A stretch of DNA of 64,000 nucleotides from Actinomycetospora termitidis (GCF_030286555.1 NZ_JASVWF010000002.1:930001-994000); one strand, 5' to 3'; counted from the first letter of the stretch, positions 16,151 through 26,079 are shown. A program made the numbers and translations. The notes: a model not told the origin generated them from the letters alone.

Positions 16151-16837
16151 GTGACCGAACCCATCGACCCGACGACCCTCACCGTCGGGGTCCTCGGCGG
16201 CACCGGCGCGCAGGGCAAGGGCCTCGCGCTGCGGTGGGCGGCGGCCGGGATCCGCGTGATCGTCGGGTCGCGCTCGGCCGAGCGGGCGGAGACCTCCGCG
16301 GCCGAGTACCGCGAGCTCACCGGGACCGACAACGTGACCGGAACGGACAACGCGAGCTGCGCGGAGCAGGCCGACGTCGTGCTGGCCGCGGTGCCGTGGG
16401 AGTCGCACGCGGACACGCTGAAGGGCCTCGTCGAACCGCTCCGGGGCAAGATCCTGATCGACTGCGTGAACCCGCTCGGGTTCGACAAGAAGGGCCCGTA
16501 CCCGCTGCCGGTCGAGGAGGGCAGCGTCGCGCAGCAGGCCGAGCAGCTGCTGCCCGAGACCCGGGTGACGGCGGCGTTCCACAACGTCTCCGCGGTGCTG
16601 CTCTCGGACCTCGAGCACGACGAGGTGGACTGCGACGTCCTCGTGCTCGGCGACGACCGGGAGGCCACCGACGTGGTCCGCGCGCTGGCCGACGCGATCC
16701 CGGGCGTGCGCGGGGTCTACGCCGGCCGGCTGCGGAACGCCTACCAGGTGGAGTGCCTCACGGCGAACCTCATCGCGATCAACCGCCGCTACAAGGTGCA
16801 CGCCGGCGTGAAGATCGTGTGGCCCGAGGACGGCTGA
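16151..16837 (+). CDS. npdG: F420H2:NADP+ oxidoreductase (NADPH-dependent F420 reductase)
   Basis: A 228-residue enzyme exchanging hydride between NADPH and coenzyme F420. The nucleotide-binding motif is VGVLGGTGAQGKGLALRWA. Other family features are VIVGSRSAERA, DVVLAAVPWESH, LIDCVNPLGFD, VTAAFHNVSA and VYAGRLRNAYQVE. The GTG at 16151 is preceded by a strong GGAGGAG site. It supplies reduced F420 for F420-dependent enzymes such as the LLM protein at 34727-35650. It is convergent with panB, with only 10 bases between stops. Symbol follows common actinobacterial usage (also fno). Confidence 0.93.
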   Translation: MTEPIDPTTLTVGVLGGTGAQGKGLALRWAAAGIRVIVGSRSAERAETSAAEYRELTGTDNVTGTDNASCAEQADVVLAAVPWESHADTLKGLVEPLRGKILIDCVNPLGFDKKGPYPLPVEEGSVAQQAEQLLPETRVTAAFHNVSAVLLSDLEHDEVDCDVLVLGDDREATDVVRALADAIPGVRGVYAGRLRNAYQVECLTANLIAINRRYKVHAGVKIVWPEDG

Positions 16838-16847
16838 GCGGCCTGAC

Positions 16848-17660
16848 TCAGCGGAAGCTGTGCTCCTCCGCCGGGTACACGCCCTCGCGGACCTCCCGCG
16901 CGAACTCCTGCGCCGCGCCGCCGAGGGCGCCGGCGAGGTCGGCGTAGCGCTTGACGAAGCGCGGCACGCGTCCGGTGTTCAGGCCGGCCATGTCCGGCCA
17001 CACGAGCACCTGGGCGTCGCAGTCCGGCCCCGCGCCGATGCCGACGGTCGGGATGCGCAGCTCGCCGGTCACCTTCTTGGCGACGTCGGCCGGGACCATC
17101 TCGAGCACCGTCGCGAACGCCCCGGCCTCCTGCACCGCGATCGCGTCCGCGAGGAGCTTGTCCGCGCCCGCACCGCGACCCTGCACCCGGAACCCGCCGA
17201 GGGCGTGCTCGCTCTGCGGGGTGAAGCCGAGGTGGCCCATGACGGGGATGCCCGCGTCGACCAGCGCCCGGATCTGCGGGGCGTAGTGCTCGCCGCCCTC
17301 CAGCTTCACTGCCGCGGCACCGCCCTCCTTCATGAACCGCACCGCGGTCTCGAGGGCCTGGGCGGGGGAGACCTGGTACGAGCCGAACGGGAGGTCGGCC
17401 ACCACCAGGGCGCGGGACGCCCCGCGGACCACGGCCTTGCACAGCATCAGCAGCTCGTCGACCGACACCGGCACGGTGGAGTCGTAGCCGAGCACGTTGT
17501 TGGCGGCGGAGTCGCCGACCAGCAGCACGGGGATCTCCGCGGCGTCGAACACCTTCGCCGTCGGGAAGTCGTAGGCCGTCAGCATGGGCCAACGTTCGCC
17601 GGCGTCCTTCCACTGCTGCAGGTGGTGGATGCGGACGCGCTTCGGTGCGGGTGACGTCAT
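16848..17660 (-). CDS. panB: 3-methyl-2-oxobutanoate hydroxymethyltransferase
   Basis: First enzyme of pantothenate synthesis: it adds a hydroxymethyl group from 5,10-methylene-tetrahydrofolate to 2-oxoisovalerate, giving ketopantoate. The 270 residues hold the family's [28 protein letters not shown] (metal-binding Asp), [30 protein letters not shown] (catalytic Glu) and [17 protein letters not shown]. The ATG at 17660 follows an AGGAGGA site. A 170-base divergent region separates it from the secreted hydrolase gene. From memory this neighbourhood also exists in M. tuberculosis (Rv2225 next to Rv2223c/Rv2224c). Confidence 0.96.
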   Translation of the reverse strand: MTSPAPKRVRIHHLQQWKDAGERWPMLTAYDFPTAKVFDAAEIPVLLVGDSAANNVLGYDSTVPVSVDELLMLCKAVVRGASRALVVADLPFGSYQVSPAQALETAVRFMKEGGAAAVKLEGGEHYAPQIRALVDAGIPVMGHLGFTPQSEHALGGFRVQGRGAGADKLLADAIAVQEAGAFATVLEMVPADVAKKVTGELRIPTVGIGAGPDCDAQVLVWPDMAGLNTGRVPRFVKRYADLAGALGGAAQEFAREVREGVYPAEEHSFR

Positions 17661-17830
17661 CGTCGTGTCCTCCTGCCTCGAGGCCCGTGTCAGCGGGTCC
17701 CCGGGCGTGTGCGAGGGGCTGGTGCCGCCGAAGCCTGCCCCGCGGCCCGCCGTCGCGCCGGTGCTTGTCGCCGGACTCACATCGACCCACCCCGACGGAG
17801 ACCACATCGGGCGGTTGCGAGGATGGCCGC

Positions 17831-19468
17831 GTGTCACGCCCGGGGAGCACGACCGACCGCCGTCCGCTCCGTTCCCGACGGCGGGTGGTGCTCCGGTGGG
17901 TGGTCGCGCTCGCGACGCTGGTCACGCTCGCCGGCTGCGCCGACGCCGTGCCGGCCGCGACGGCACCCCCGACCGCCCCGGCCCCGTCGTCCGCGGCCGC
18001 CCCGGGCGGCCTCGACCGCTTCTACTCCCAGCAGCTGTCCTGGGGCTCCTGCCTGCCGTTCGCGACGACGGACGACCAGCGCCAGTTCTACGGCCAGCCC
18101 GGCTTCGAGTGCTCGAAGCTCGAGGTGCCGATCGACTACGCGAACCCGACCGGTCGCACGGCGCAGATCGCGGTCTCGCGCCTGAAGGCCACCGACCCGA
18201 ACCAGCGGATCGGGTCGCTGCTGGTCAACCCCGGCGGCCCCGGCGCCTCCGGCATCGAGATCGCCTCGCAGCTCGCGATCCTCACCCGCGGCGAGGAGGT
18301 CGCCCGCCGCTTCGACCTCGTCGGCTTCGACCCGCGGGGCATCGGCGCGAGCACCCCGACCATCCGCTGCCTGACCCCGGCCGAGCAGGACGCCCAGCGC
18401 GCGACCGACATCCTCGACCCGTCCCCGGCGGGCGTGCAGCGCGCCGAGGGACTCGCCCGACAGACGGCCGACGGCTGCGCGCAGAAGACCGGCGTGGACA
18501 TGCTCGCGAACGCCGGCACCCGCGACGTCGCGAAGGACATGGACGTGCTCCGGGCGGTGCTCGGCGACGAGAAGCTGAACTACCTCGGGTTCTCCTACGG
18601 CACCCGGATCGGCTCCACCTACGCCGAGCAGTTCCCGCGCAACGTCCGCGCCATGGTCCTCGACGGTGCCCTGGACCCGGACCAGGACCCGACCGACGAG
18701 GTCGTCAACCAGGGCCGCGGGTTCCAGGGCGCGTTCGAGGCCTTCGCGAAGGACTGCTCGACGAAGCCCGGCTGCCCCCTGGGCGCCGACCCCGCGCAGG
18801 CGACGACCCGCTTCCAGGAACTGACGCGCCCGCTGCTGGCGGCCCCGCAGAAGCTCCCGGACGGCCGCACGTTCTCCTACGGCGACGCGCAGCAGGGCAC
18901 CATCCAGGCCCTCTACGCCACGTCGCTGTGGCCCGACCTCCGGCAGGGCCTCACCGAGCTCACGCAGGGCCGCGGGCAGACGCTGATGGGCCTCGCCGAC
19001 CAGTACTACGACCGCGCCCCGGACGGCACGTACTCCCCGCAGCAGGACGCGTTCACCGCCGTGCGCTGCGTGGACGACCCGCGCGTCACCGACCCGGCGC
19101 AGGCGCTGGACCGCGCGACCCGCTACAACGAGGCCGCGCCGTTCCTCGACTCGGGACGCGGGGCGAGCGCCGCGCTGGACTCGTGCGCGTTCTGGCCCCC
19201 GCAGGCCCCGGTCACCGGCGGCCCGCACGTCCCGCAGGCCCCGGGCCTGGCCCCGCCGCTCGTTGTGTCCACGACCGGTGACCCGGCGACGCCGTACCAG
19301 GCGGGGGTCGACCTCGCGAAGGCGCTGAACGGCTCGCTGCTGACCAAGGTCGGCGACCAGCACACCGCGACCTTCCAGGGCTTCGGGTGCGTCGACGCGA
19401 TCGTCACCCGCTACCTCGTCGACGGCACCCCCGCCCCGCCGAACGCGCGGTGCGCCGACACCGGGTGA
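17831..19468 (+). CDS. Secreted lipoprotein alpha/beta hydrolase, tripeptidyl aminopeptidase/CaeA type
   Basis: A 545-residue exported serine hydrolase. A signal sequence ends in a lipobox LAGC (Cys36), so it is probably lipid-anchored on the outer face. The hydrolase core shows [26 protein letters not shown], the nucleophile GFSYGTRIG, the acid STTGDPATP and the base [10 protein letters not shown]. The C-terminal TAP-like domain is typical of Streptomyces SlpD/SlpE and M. tuberculosis CaeA (Rv2224c). The GTG at 17831 follows GAGGAT by 6 bases and puts the signal peptide at the N-terminus. Peptidase versus esterase activity cannot be decided from sequence. Confidence 0.88.
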   Translation: MSRPGSTTDRRPLRSRRRVVLRWVVALATLVTLAGCADAVPAATAPPTAPAPSSAAAPGGLDRFYSQQLSWGSCLPFATTDDQRQFYGQPGFECSKLEVPIDYANPTGRTAQIAVSRLKATDPNQRIGSLLVNPGGPGASGIEIASQLAILTRGEEVARRFDLVGFDPRGIGASTPTIRCLTPAEQDAQRATDILDPSPAGVQRAEGLARQTADGCAQKTGVDMLANAGTRDVAKDMDVLRAVLGDEKLNYLGFSYGTRIGSTYAEQFPRNVRAMVLDGALDPDQDPTDEVVNQGRGFQGAFEAFAKDCSTKPGCPLGADPAQATTRFQELTRPLLAAPQKLPDGRTFSYGDAQQGTIQALYATSLWPDLRQGLTELTQGRGQTLMGLADQYYDRAPDGTYSPQQDAFTAVRCVDDPRVTDPAQALDRATRYNEAAPFLDSGRGASAALDSCAFWPPQAPVTGGPHVPQAPGLAPPLVVSTTGDPATPYQAGVDLAKALNGSLLTKVGDQHTATFQGFGCVDAIVTRYLVDGTPAPPNARCADTG

Positions 19469-19471
19469 TCC

Positions 19472-19487
19472 GTCCCCGTCCGGGGAC
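19472..19487. terminator. Short GC-rich hairpin, weak terminator candidate
   Basis: GTCCCCG-TC-CGGGGAC is a perfect 7-bp-arm palindrome 3 bases after the stop of the secreted hydrolase gene and just before the glnA2 control region. Confidence 0.4.
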
Positions 19488-19491
19488 CCCT

Positions 19492-19507
19492 GTGACGTCC
19501 CTGTAAC
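19492..19507 (+). promoter_or_regulatory. Possible GlnR half-box of glnA2
   Basis: GTGAC-n6-GTAAC matches 9 of 10 positions of the GlnR pattern GTnAC-n6-GAAAC. It lies 10 bases upstream of a TAGGGT -10-like hexamer (19518-19523), itself 7 bases before the ATG. Nitrogen control is plausible but this is only one box. Confidence 0.4.
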
Positions 19508-19530
19508 ACCATCTCCTTAGGGTCCGGGAC

Positions 19531-20874
19531 ATGGATCGGCAGCAGGAGTTCGTCCTGCGGACGTTGGACGAGCGCGACATCCGCTTCGTGCGGCTGTGGT
19601 TCACCGACGTGCTCGGCTACCTCAAGTCCGTCGCGATCGCCCCGGCCGAGCTCGAGGGGGCGTTCGCCGAGGGCATCGGGTTCGACGGGTCGTCGATCGA
19701 GGGCTTCAGCCGCGTCTACGAGTCGGACATGGTCGCCAAGCCCGACCCGTCGACGTTCCAGGTGCTGCCCTGGGAGGACGCCGAGGGCGACCACTACTCG
19801 GCACGGATGCTCTGCGACATCACGATGCCCGACGGCTCGCCGTCCTGGGCCGACCCGCGCCACGTGCTGCGCCGCGCGCTCTCGCGCGCCGCCGAGGCCG
19901 GCTTCACCTGTTACGTCCACCCGGAGATCGAGTTCTACCTGCTCCGGGACCTTCCCGACGACGGGACCCCGCCGGTCCCCGCCGACACCGGCGGTTACTT
20001 CGACCAGGCCAGCCACGACGTCGCGCCGCACTTCCGCCGGCGCGCGATCGACTCGCTGGAGGCCATGGGCATCTCGGTGGAGTTCTCCCACCACGAGGGC
20101 GGCCCGGGTCAGCAGGAGATCGACCTGCGCTACGCGGACGCGCTGTCGATGGCGGACAACATCATGACGTTCCGCTACCTCGTCAAGGAGGTGGCGATCA
20201 CCCAGGGCGTGCGGGCGTCGTTCATGCCGAAGCCGTTCACCCAGCACCCGGGGTCGGCGATGCACACCCACGTCAGCCTGTTCGAGGGCGACCAGAACGC
20301 GTTCCACGACGCCGCGGAGCCCTACGAGCTCTCCAAGACCGGCAAGGCGTTCGTCGCCGGGGTCCTGCGCCACGCGCGGGAGATGTCCGCGGTGACCAAC
20401 CAGTTCGTGAACTCCTACAAGCGCCTCGTCGTCGGCGGGGAGGCGCCGACCGCGGTGTGCTGGGGCCACGCGAACCGCTCCGCGCTGGTCCGGGTGCCGA
20501 TGTACTCGCCGGGCAAGGCGTCCTCACGGCGGGTCGAGGTGCGCTCGCTGGACTCGGCCGCGAACCCGTACCTGGCGTACGCCGTGATCCTGGGCGCGGG
20601 GCTCAAGGGGATCGCCGAGGGCTACGAGCTCCCGCCTGCCGCCGAGGACAACGTGTGGTCGCTGACCGAGGGCGAGCGGCGCGCGATGGGGTACCAGACG
20701 CTGCCGCAGAACCTCGACGGCGCGCTGCAGGCCTTCGAGCAGTCCGACCTCATGGCGGAGATCCTCGGCGAGCACGTCTACGACTTCTTCCTGCGCAACA
20801 AGCGCAGCGAGTGGGACGCCTACCGCCGCAACGTCACGCCCTACGAGCTGGCCACGTACCTGCCGACGCTGTGA
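19531..20874 (+). CDS. glnA2: Glutamine synthetase type I, GlnA2-like
   Basis: A 447-residue ATP-dependent ligase making glutamine from glutamate and ammonia, or acting on a related substrate. Family motifs: FDGSSIEGFSR, the Glu pair in HPEIEFY, GGPGQQEIDLRYADAL, MPKPFTQHPGSAMHTHVSL, NRSALVRVP and SLDSAANPYLAY. It is about 30 residues shorter than GlnA1. The position of the adenylylation tyrosine is occupied by DNVWSLTEG, so GlnE control is unlikely. The ATG at 19531 lies 7 bases after a -10-like TAGGGT and the message is probably leaderless. It precedes glnE by 39 bases, as in M. tuberculosis (glnA2-glnE). Confidence 0.9.
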   Translation: MDRQQEFVLRTLDERDIRFVRLWFTDVLGYLKSVAIAPAELEGAFAEGIGFDGSSIEGFSRVYESDMVAKPDPSTFQVLPWEDAEGDHYSARMLCDITMPDGSPSWADPRHVLRRALSRAAEAGFTCYVHPEIEFYLLRDLPDDGTPPVPADTGGYFDQASHDVAPHFRRRAIDSLEAMGISVEFSHHEGGPGQQEIDLRYADALSMADNIMTFRYLVKEVAITQGVRASFMPKPFTQHPGSAMHTHVSLFEGDQNAFHDAAEPYELSKTGKAFVAGVLRHAREMSAVTNQFVNSYKRLVVGGEAPTAVCWGHANRSALVRVPMYSPGKASSRRVEVRSLDSAANPYLAYAVILGAGLKGIAEGYELPPAAEDNVWSLTEGERRAMGYQTLPQNLDGALQAFEQSDLMAEILGEHVYDFFLRNKRSEWDAYRRNVTPYELATYLPTL

Positions 20875-20913
20875 CGTCCCGGGGTGTCGGTCCCCGCGAC
20901 TAGGCTCGCCCGG

Positions 20914-23900
20914 GTGACGACACCCCCCGTCGCGCGCGACCGACGACCCGCTCGCGCGCCGGCCCGTCTCGGGTTCACCGACCCCGACGCCGGGCAGCGC
21001 CTGGCCGACCTCGGCTGGTGGGACGGTGACGACGCCGTGCCGGCCGCGGCCCTCGTCGTCTGGGCCCTGGCCCGCGCGGCGGACCCGGACCTCGCGCTGG
21101 CCGCCGTCGAGAAGCTGCGGGAGTCGCTCGAGGGGTCGTGGGCGGAGCTCGAGGCCGCGTTGCGGGTCGACCAGGGGCTGCGCGGGCGGCTGTTCGGCGT
21201 GCTCGGCGGGTCCACCGCGCTCGGCGAGCACCTGGTCACCCAGCCCGAGCGCTGGCGGCTGCTGCGCACGGTGCAGGCACCCGGCCGGGTGCACGACGCG
21301 TCCCGGCTGCCCAGCGCCGTGGACCGCTGCCGGACCCACCTGGACGCCGTCGGCGCCGACCCGGATGCGGCCGCGCCGATCGCGAACGTCACCGGTCCCG
21401 GCGCGGTGGAGCTGCTGCGCCTGGCCTGGCGCGACGACGTGCTGCTGCTCGCGGCCGCCGACCTGCAGTCGGTGTGCGAGCCCGAGCTGCCGTTCTGGCC
21501 GGTCGACGTCATCTCCGCGCAGCTCGCCGACGTCGCCGCGGCCGGGCTGGAGGCCGCCCTCGCGGTGGCCCGCGCGGAGGTCGGTGCCGAGAAGGTCGAG
21601 GGGGTGCGGCTCGGCGTCATCGGGATGGGCAAGTGCGGGGGCCGCGAGCTGAACTACGTCTCCGACATCGACGTGATCTTCCTCCACGACGGGCCCGCCG
21701 ACGTCGCGACCCGGCTCGCCTCGACGATGATGCGGGTGGCGACGGAGGCCTTCCTCGAGATCGACGCGAACCTGCGCCCCGAGGGCCGGTCCGGGCAGCT
21801 GACCCGCACCCTCGACGGGCACGTGTCCTACTACCAGCGGTGGGCGCGGACCTGGGAGTTCCAGGCCCTGCTCAAGGCCCGCCCGGTCGCGGGCGACCTC
21901 GAGCTCGGCCGGGAGTACTGCGAGGCGCTCGCGCCGATGGTGTGGAGCGCGGCCGACCGCGAGGACTTCGTCGCGGACGTCCGCGCGATGCGCAAGCGGG
22001 TCGAGGACCACATCCGCCACGACGTCGCCGACCGGGAGCTCAAGCTCGGCCGCGGCGGGCTGCGCGACGTCGAGTTCGCCGTCCAGCTGCTGCAGCTCGT
22101 GCACGGCCGGGGCGACGAGACGCTGCGCGGGCAGAACACCCTGGAGACGCTCGCGGCCCTCGGCGAGGGCGGCTACATCGGCCGCGACGACGCCGCGAAC
22201 CTCGCCGCCTCCTACCGCTTCCTGCGGATGCTCGAGCACCGCGTGCAGCTGCAGCGCCTCCGCCGCACCCACCTGTTCCCCTCCGACGAGGACACCGACG
22301 GCCTGCGCTGGCTCGCCCGTGCCGCGAAGCTGCGCCCGGACGGGCGGCGGGACGCGGTCGGGGTGCTGCAGGCCGAGCGCTCCCGCACGACGGTGCGCGT
22401 GCGGCGCCTGCACGAGAAGCTCTTCTACCGCCCGCTGCTGGAGTCGGTGGCCAGGGTCGCGGGGTCGGACCTGGTGCTGACCGAGCAGTCCGCGACCCGC
22501 CGGCTCGCCGCGCTCGGATGGAGCTCGCCGTCGGGCGCGCTCAAGCACGTCGCCGCCCTGACCGCCGGGACCGGGCGCGCGGCCCGGATCCAGCGGGCGC
22601 TGCTGCCCGTGCTGCTCGACCAGCTGGGCCACACCGCCGACCCCGACCACGGCCTGCTCGCCTACCGGAAGGTCTCCGAGGCGCTGGCGTCCACGCCGTG
22701 GTTCCTCGCGCTGCTGCGCGACGAGGGCCTGGCCGCCGACCGGCTGATGTACGTGCTGGGCACGTCCCGCTGGGTCGCGGAGATGATGCCGCGCTCGCCG
22801 GAGGTGCTGCGGCTGCTCGGGGGCGACGGGCCGTCGGCCGACCTGGTCGCCCGCGACCCGGCGGAGGTCGCCCGCTCGCTGCGCGCCGCCGTCGCCCGGC
22901 ACACCGACCCGCGCTCGGCCGGCAACGTCGCGCGCTCGCTGCGCCGCGTCGAGCTGCTGCGGGTCGCGTGTGCGGACCTGCTCGGGCTGACCGACGTCGT
23001 CGCGGTGTGCCGCGCGCTCTCCAGCGTGTGGGTCGCCGTGCTGCAGGCCGGGCTGGACGCCGCGATCCGGGAGCGCGCCGGGGCCGCCCCGGCTCCCGCC
23101 GCGATCGCGATCATCGGCATGGGCCGGCTCGGCGGCGCGGAGCTGGGCTACGGGTCGGACGCCGACGTCGTCGCCGTGTGCGAGCCGGTGGGCGGCGCGT
23201 CCGACCAGGAGGCGACGACGTTCGCCCGCGCCGTCGTCGAGTCGGTCGTCTCGGCGCTCGGCTCGCCCAGCCCGGACCCGGCGCTCGAGGTCGACACGAA
23301 GCTGCGTCCCGAGGGCCGGAGCGGGCCGCTGGTGCGCACGCTGTCGTCGTACGCGGACTACCTGCGGCGTTGGGCGCAGACCTGGGAGTGCCAGGCCCTG
23401 CTGCGGGCCCGCCCGGTGGCCGGCGACGAGGACCTGGGCCGGCGCTTCGAGGAGATGATCGCGCCGTACCGCTACCCGGAGGGCGGGCTGCCCGAGGAGC
23501 AGGCGACGGAGATCCGACGGATGAAGGCCCGGGTCGACGCCGAGCGCCTGCCGCGCGGGGCCGACCGGGCGCTGCACACCAAGCTCGGCACGGGCGGGCT
23601 GGCCGACGTCGAGTGGACCGTGCAGCTCCTGCAGCTCCAGCACGCCGGGGCCCGGCCCGCACTGCGCACCACCTCGACGCTGGACGCCCTCGCCGCCCTG
23701 GAGGAGGAGGGCCTGCTCTCGGCGTCCGACGCGGCCGCGCTCGTGGCGGGCTGGTCGACGGCGACCCGCGCCCGCGGGGTCGCGACCCTCGTCCGCGGCA
23801 AGCCCACCGACCAGCTCCCGCGCTCCGGGCACGAGCTCGCCGGGATCGCCTCGGCGCTGGGCTACCCCGAGGACGACCCGGGGGAGTGCATCGACGAGTA

Positions 23901-23961
23901 CCGCCGCATCACCCGGCACTCCCGCGCCGTGGTGGACCGCGTGTTCTCGGCGCTGGAGTAG
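20914..23961 (+). CDS. glnE: Bifunctional glutamine synthetase adenylyltransferase/deadenylylase
   Basis: A 1015-residue enzyme that adenylylates and deadenylylates GlnA1 in answer to nitrogen state. It has the two tandem nucleotidyltransferase domains of GlnE. The first has IGMGKCGGRELNYVSDIDVIF, followed by LRPEGRSGQLTRTLDGHVSYYQ and a helical GlnD-like domain. The second has IGMGRLGGAELGYGSDADVVAV and LRPEGRSGPLVRTLSSYADYL. The length fits the family (about 950-1050). The GTG at 20914 was chosen because a TAGGCT hexamer lies at 20901-20906, 7 bases upstream; another GTG at 20884 is possible. The PLP decarboxylase gene starts 4 bases after its stop. Confidence 0.96.
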   Translation: MTTPPVARDRRPARAPARLGFTDPDAGQRLADLGWWDGDDAVPAAALVVWALARAADPDLALAAVEKLRESLEGSWAELEAALRVDQGLRGRLFGVLGGSTALGEHLVTQPERWRLLRTVQAPGRVHDASRLPSAVDRCRTHLDAVGADPDAAAPIANVTGPGAVELLRLAWRDDVLLLAAADLQSVCEPELPFWPVDVISAQLADVAAAGLEAALAVARAEVGAEKVEGVRLGVIGMGKCGGRELNYVSDIDVIFLHDGPADVATRLASTMMRVATEAFLEIDANLRPEGRSGQLTRTLDGHVSYYQRWARTWEFQALLKARPVAGDLELGREYCEALAPMVWSAADREDFVADVRAMRKRVEDHIRHDVADRELKLGRGGLRDVEFAVQLLQLVHGRGDETLRGQNTLETLAALGEGGYIGRDDAANLAASYRFLRMLEHRVQLQRLRRTHLFPSDEDTDGLRWLARAAKLRPDGRRDAVGVLQAERSRTTVRVRRLHEKLFYRPLLESVARVAGSDLVLTEQSATRRLAALGWSSPSGALKHVAALTAGTGRAARIQRALLPVLLDQLGHTADPDHGLLAYRKVSEALASTPWFLALLRDEGLAADRLMYVLGTSRWVAEMMPRSPEVLRLLGGDGPSADLVARDPAEVARSLRAAVARHTDPRSAGNVARSLRRVELLRVACADLLGLTDVVAVCRALSSVWVAVLQAGLDAAIRERAGAAPAPAAIAIIGMGRLGGAELGYGSDADVVAVCEPVGGASDQEATTFARAVVESVVSALGSPSPDPALEVDTKLRPEGRSGPLVRTLSSYADYLRRWAQTWECQALLRARPVAGDEDLGRRFEEMIAPYRYPEGGLPEEQATEIRRMKARVDAERLPRGADRALHTKLGTGGLADVEWTVQLLQLQHAGARPALRTTSTLDALAALEEEGLLSASDAAALVAGWSTATRARGVATLVRGKPTDQLPRSGHELAGIASALGYPEDDPGECIDEYRRITRHSRAVVDRVFSALE

Positions 23962-23965
23962 GCCG

Positions 23966-25339
23966 GTGGAGGAACTCGACGCCGCTCGCCGGTTCGCTGA
24001 CCGTTGGCTGGCCTCGCTGCCGGACCGGCCCGTCGGGGTGCCGGCCGACCCGGCGGCGCTGCGCTCAGCCCTCGGGGATCTTCCCGACGACGGACTCCCC
24101 GCGGCCGGGGTGCTCGACGACCTCGCGGCGGCGCTGGAGCCCGGGCTCGTGTCGAGCGGGGGGCCGCGCTACTTCGGGTTCGTCACCGGCGGGACGCTGC
24201 CGGTGGCCCTGGCGGCCGACTGGATGGTGGCCGCGGCCGACCAGGACGCCGCCGTCGCCGTGATGTCCCCCGCCGCGGCCGTGGTGGAGGAGGTCGCGGG
24301 CGGGTGGGTGCTGGACCTGCTCGGGCTCCCGGGGGACGCGGCCGTGGGGTTCGCGACTGGCGCCCAGACCGCGAACATCGCCTGCTTGGCCGCGGCCCGG
24401 CATGCGCTGCTCGCGGGAGTGGGACACGACGTCGAGGCCGACGGCCTGATCGGTGCGCCGCCCGTCACCGTGCTGCTCGGCGCGGCGGCGCACGCGACCG
24501 TGGTCCAGGCGCTGCGGCTGCTCGGGTTCGGGGCCCGGCACGCGGTCCGGGTGCCGACCGATGCACAGGGGCGCCTGCTCCCGGAGGAATTGCGGTCCGC
24601 TCTCGCGGCGGCGCCGGGTCCGGTGCTGGTGTGCGCGCAGGCCGGCCAGGTGAACACCGGCGCGTGCGACCCGCTCGACGAGATCGCGGCGCTCGTGCGG
24701 GCGCGGGAGCACACGTGGATGCACGTCGACGGCGCGTTCGGCCTGTGGGCGGCGGCCTCTCCCGCCCGCCGGCACCTGGTGGTGGCCGCCGACCGGGCGG
24801 ACTCCTGGGCCGTCGACGCGCACAAGTGGCTGAACGTGCCCTACGACTCCGCGCTCACCGTGGTGCGCGACCGCGCGGCCCTCGCCGCCGCGATGTCGGT
24901 GTCGGCGCCGTACCTCCCGCTGGGCGACCTCGACCCGTCCACGCGCACGCTGGAGAACTCGCGGCGGGCCCGCGGGATCCCGGTGTACGCGGCGCTGCGG
25001 GCCCTGGGGCGCCGGGGTGTGGCGGACCTGGTGGACCGGTGCTGCGACCTCGCCCGGCGGGCGGCCGACCGGTTCGCGGCGCACGCGGAGGTGCTGAACG
25101 ACGTGGTGCTCAACCAGGTGCTGGTCCGGTTCCCGGGGGTCGACGTCGCGCAGCTGGCCCGCGCGGTCGCGGAGGACGGCACGTGCTGGGTGGGCACCAC
25201 GGTGTGGGACGGCGCGCCGGCGCTGCGGTTCTCGGTGTCGAACTGGTCGACGACCGCGGCGGACGTGGACGTCTCCGTCGACCGGATCCTGGCGCTGGCC
25301 GTCGAGCTCAGCGGGCGAGGTGCGGGAGGTCCAGCGTGA
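23966..25339 (+). CDS. PLP-dependent decarboxylase, group II amino acid decarboxylase family
   Basis: A 457-residue enzyme with the fold of aromatic-amino-acid/glutamate decarboxylases. Landmarks are GPRYFGFVTGGTLPVALAAD, TGAQTANIACLAAARH, HVDGAFGLWAAA and the Schiff-base lysine in VDAHKWLNVPYD. The N-terminal TLPV segment and overall length match bacterial DOPA-decarboxylase-like proteins of unknown substrate. The GTG at 23966 is 4 bases after the glnE stop, so it is probably cotranscribed with glnE. It overlaps the convergent Uma2 gene by 32 bases. The substrate is not identifiable. Confidence 0.85.
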   Translation: MEELDAARRFADRWLASLPDRPVGVPADPAALRSALGDLPDDGLPAAGVLDDLAAALEPGLVSSGGPRYFGFVTGGTLPVALAADWMVAAADQDAAVAVMSPAAAVVEEVAGGWVLDLLGLPGDAAVGFATGAQTANIACLAAARHALLAGVGHDVEADGLIGAPPVTVLLGAAAHATVVQALRLLGFGARHAVRVPTDAQGRLLPEELRSALAAAPGPVLVCAQAGQVNTGACDPLDEIAALVRAREHTWMHVDGAFGLWAAASPARRHLVVAADRADSWAVDAHKWLNVPYDSALTVVRDRAALAAAMSVSAPYLPLGDLDPSTRTLENSRRARGIPVYAALRALGRRGVADLVDRCCDLARRAADRFAAHAEVLNDVVLNQVLVRFPGVDVAQLARAVAEDGTCWVGTTVWDGAPALRFSVSNWSTTAADVDVSVDRILALAVELSGRGAGGPA

Positions 25340-25865
25340 CGGGGAACGGCTCCGTGAGCTCGACGACGGGGCCGGTCGCGATCTCGCGGTAGGCGCCGTC
25401 CACCAGCTCGTGCAGGTGCCCGACCGGACCCTCCTGCTCGACGCGGAGATACCACCGGACCCCGGCCTCGGCGTAGAGGTGGGGCTTGAGGATCCGGTCG
25501 TGCGCGGCGTTCCCGGGGCTGACGACCTCGACGACGAGCGCGACGTCCACGGCGTCATTGATGACCGTGCCGGGATCGAGGTCGCCCCGGATCACGGCGA
25601 CGTCGGGCATCAGGAGTCGGTTCCGGCCGACGCGGACGGTCGGCTCCCCGACGACGGACCACGACGAGGTCGCCGCAGCGTCGAGGACGGCGAAGCTCCG
25701 GTACGCGAGCCGCTGGTGCTGGTTCGACCCGCGCGGACTCATCACGAGGGCGCCGTCGACGAGCTCGACGGGGCTCTTCTCCGGGAGCTCAAGCCATTCC
25801 TGCTCGGTCCAGGGCTCGGTGCGGTCGAGGAGACGGGGGGCCTCTTCCTGATGTGGTGCAGCCAC
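25308..25865 (-). CDS. Uma2-family (DUF820) putative endonuclease
   Basis: A 185-residue protein of the Uma2/DUF820 family with a PD-(D/E)XK restriction-endonuclease-like core: VELVDGALVMSPRG, the Asp in LLMPDVAVI and VVEVVSPGNAAHDRILK followed by LYAEAGVRWYLRV. Members are widespread in actinobacteria and cyanobacteria; no biological role is agreed. The GTG at 25865 follows a GAGGAGG site. It is isolated from defence genes. The 3' end overlaps the decarboxylase gene by 32 bases. Between its start and the terminator at 26080 there is no gene; I see only an imperfect inverted repeat at about 26007-26033. Confidence 0.85.
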   Translation of the reverse strand: MAAPHQEEAPRLLDRTEPWTEQEWLELPEKSPVELVDGALVMSPRGSNQHQRLAYRSFAVLDAAATSSWSVVGEPTVRVGRNRLLMPDVAVIRGDLDPGTVINDAVDVALVVEVVSPGNAAHDRILKPHLYAEAGVRWYLRVEQEGPVGHLHELVDGAYREIATGPVVELTEPFPVTLDLPHLAR

Positions 25866-26079
25866 CGTGCGCCTCCTCGGGTTGGGTGGTTCGTGCCGGT
25901 CATGGTCGCACTGTCGCAGCGACCACCGACAGTCTCGCGGCCCGCGGCAAGTCGGCAGGCCCGTCCGCATCATCTTGTCGCGGTCGACATCTGGGAGGCG
26001 GCCGCCTTGTCGTTGGGATTCCCAGCGACAGGATGACGGCGGGTGGGCAGTAGGCCGCGACAAGGTGGGCCTGCACGAC

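Noticed and set aside
20884..20913. Earlier GTG start for glnE
   Set aside because: It would lie upstream of the TAGGCT hexamer that probably drives the gene.
25866..26079. Small genes in the gap before the protease terminator
   Set aside because: No frame has a ribosome site or recognisable composition; only an imperfect inverted repeat at about 26007-26033 was seen.
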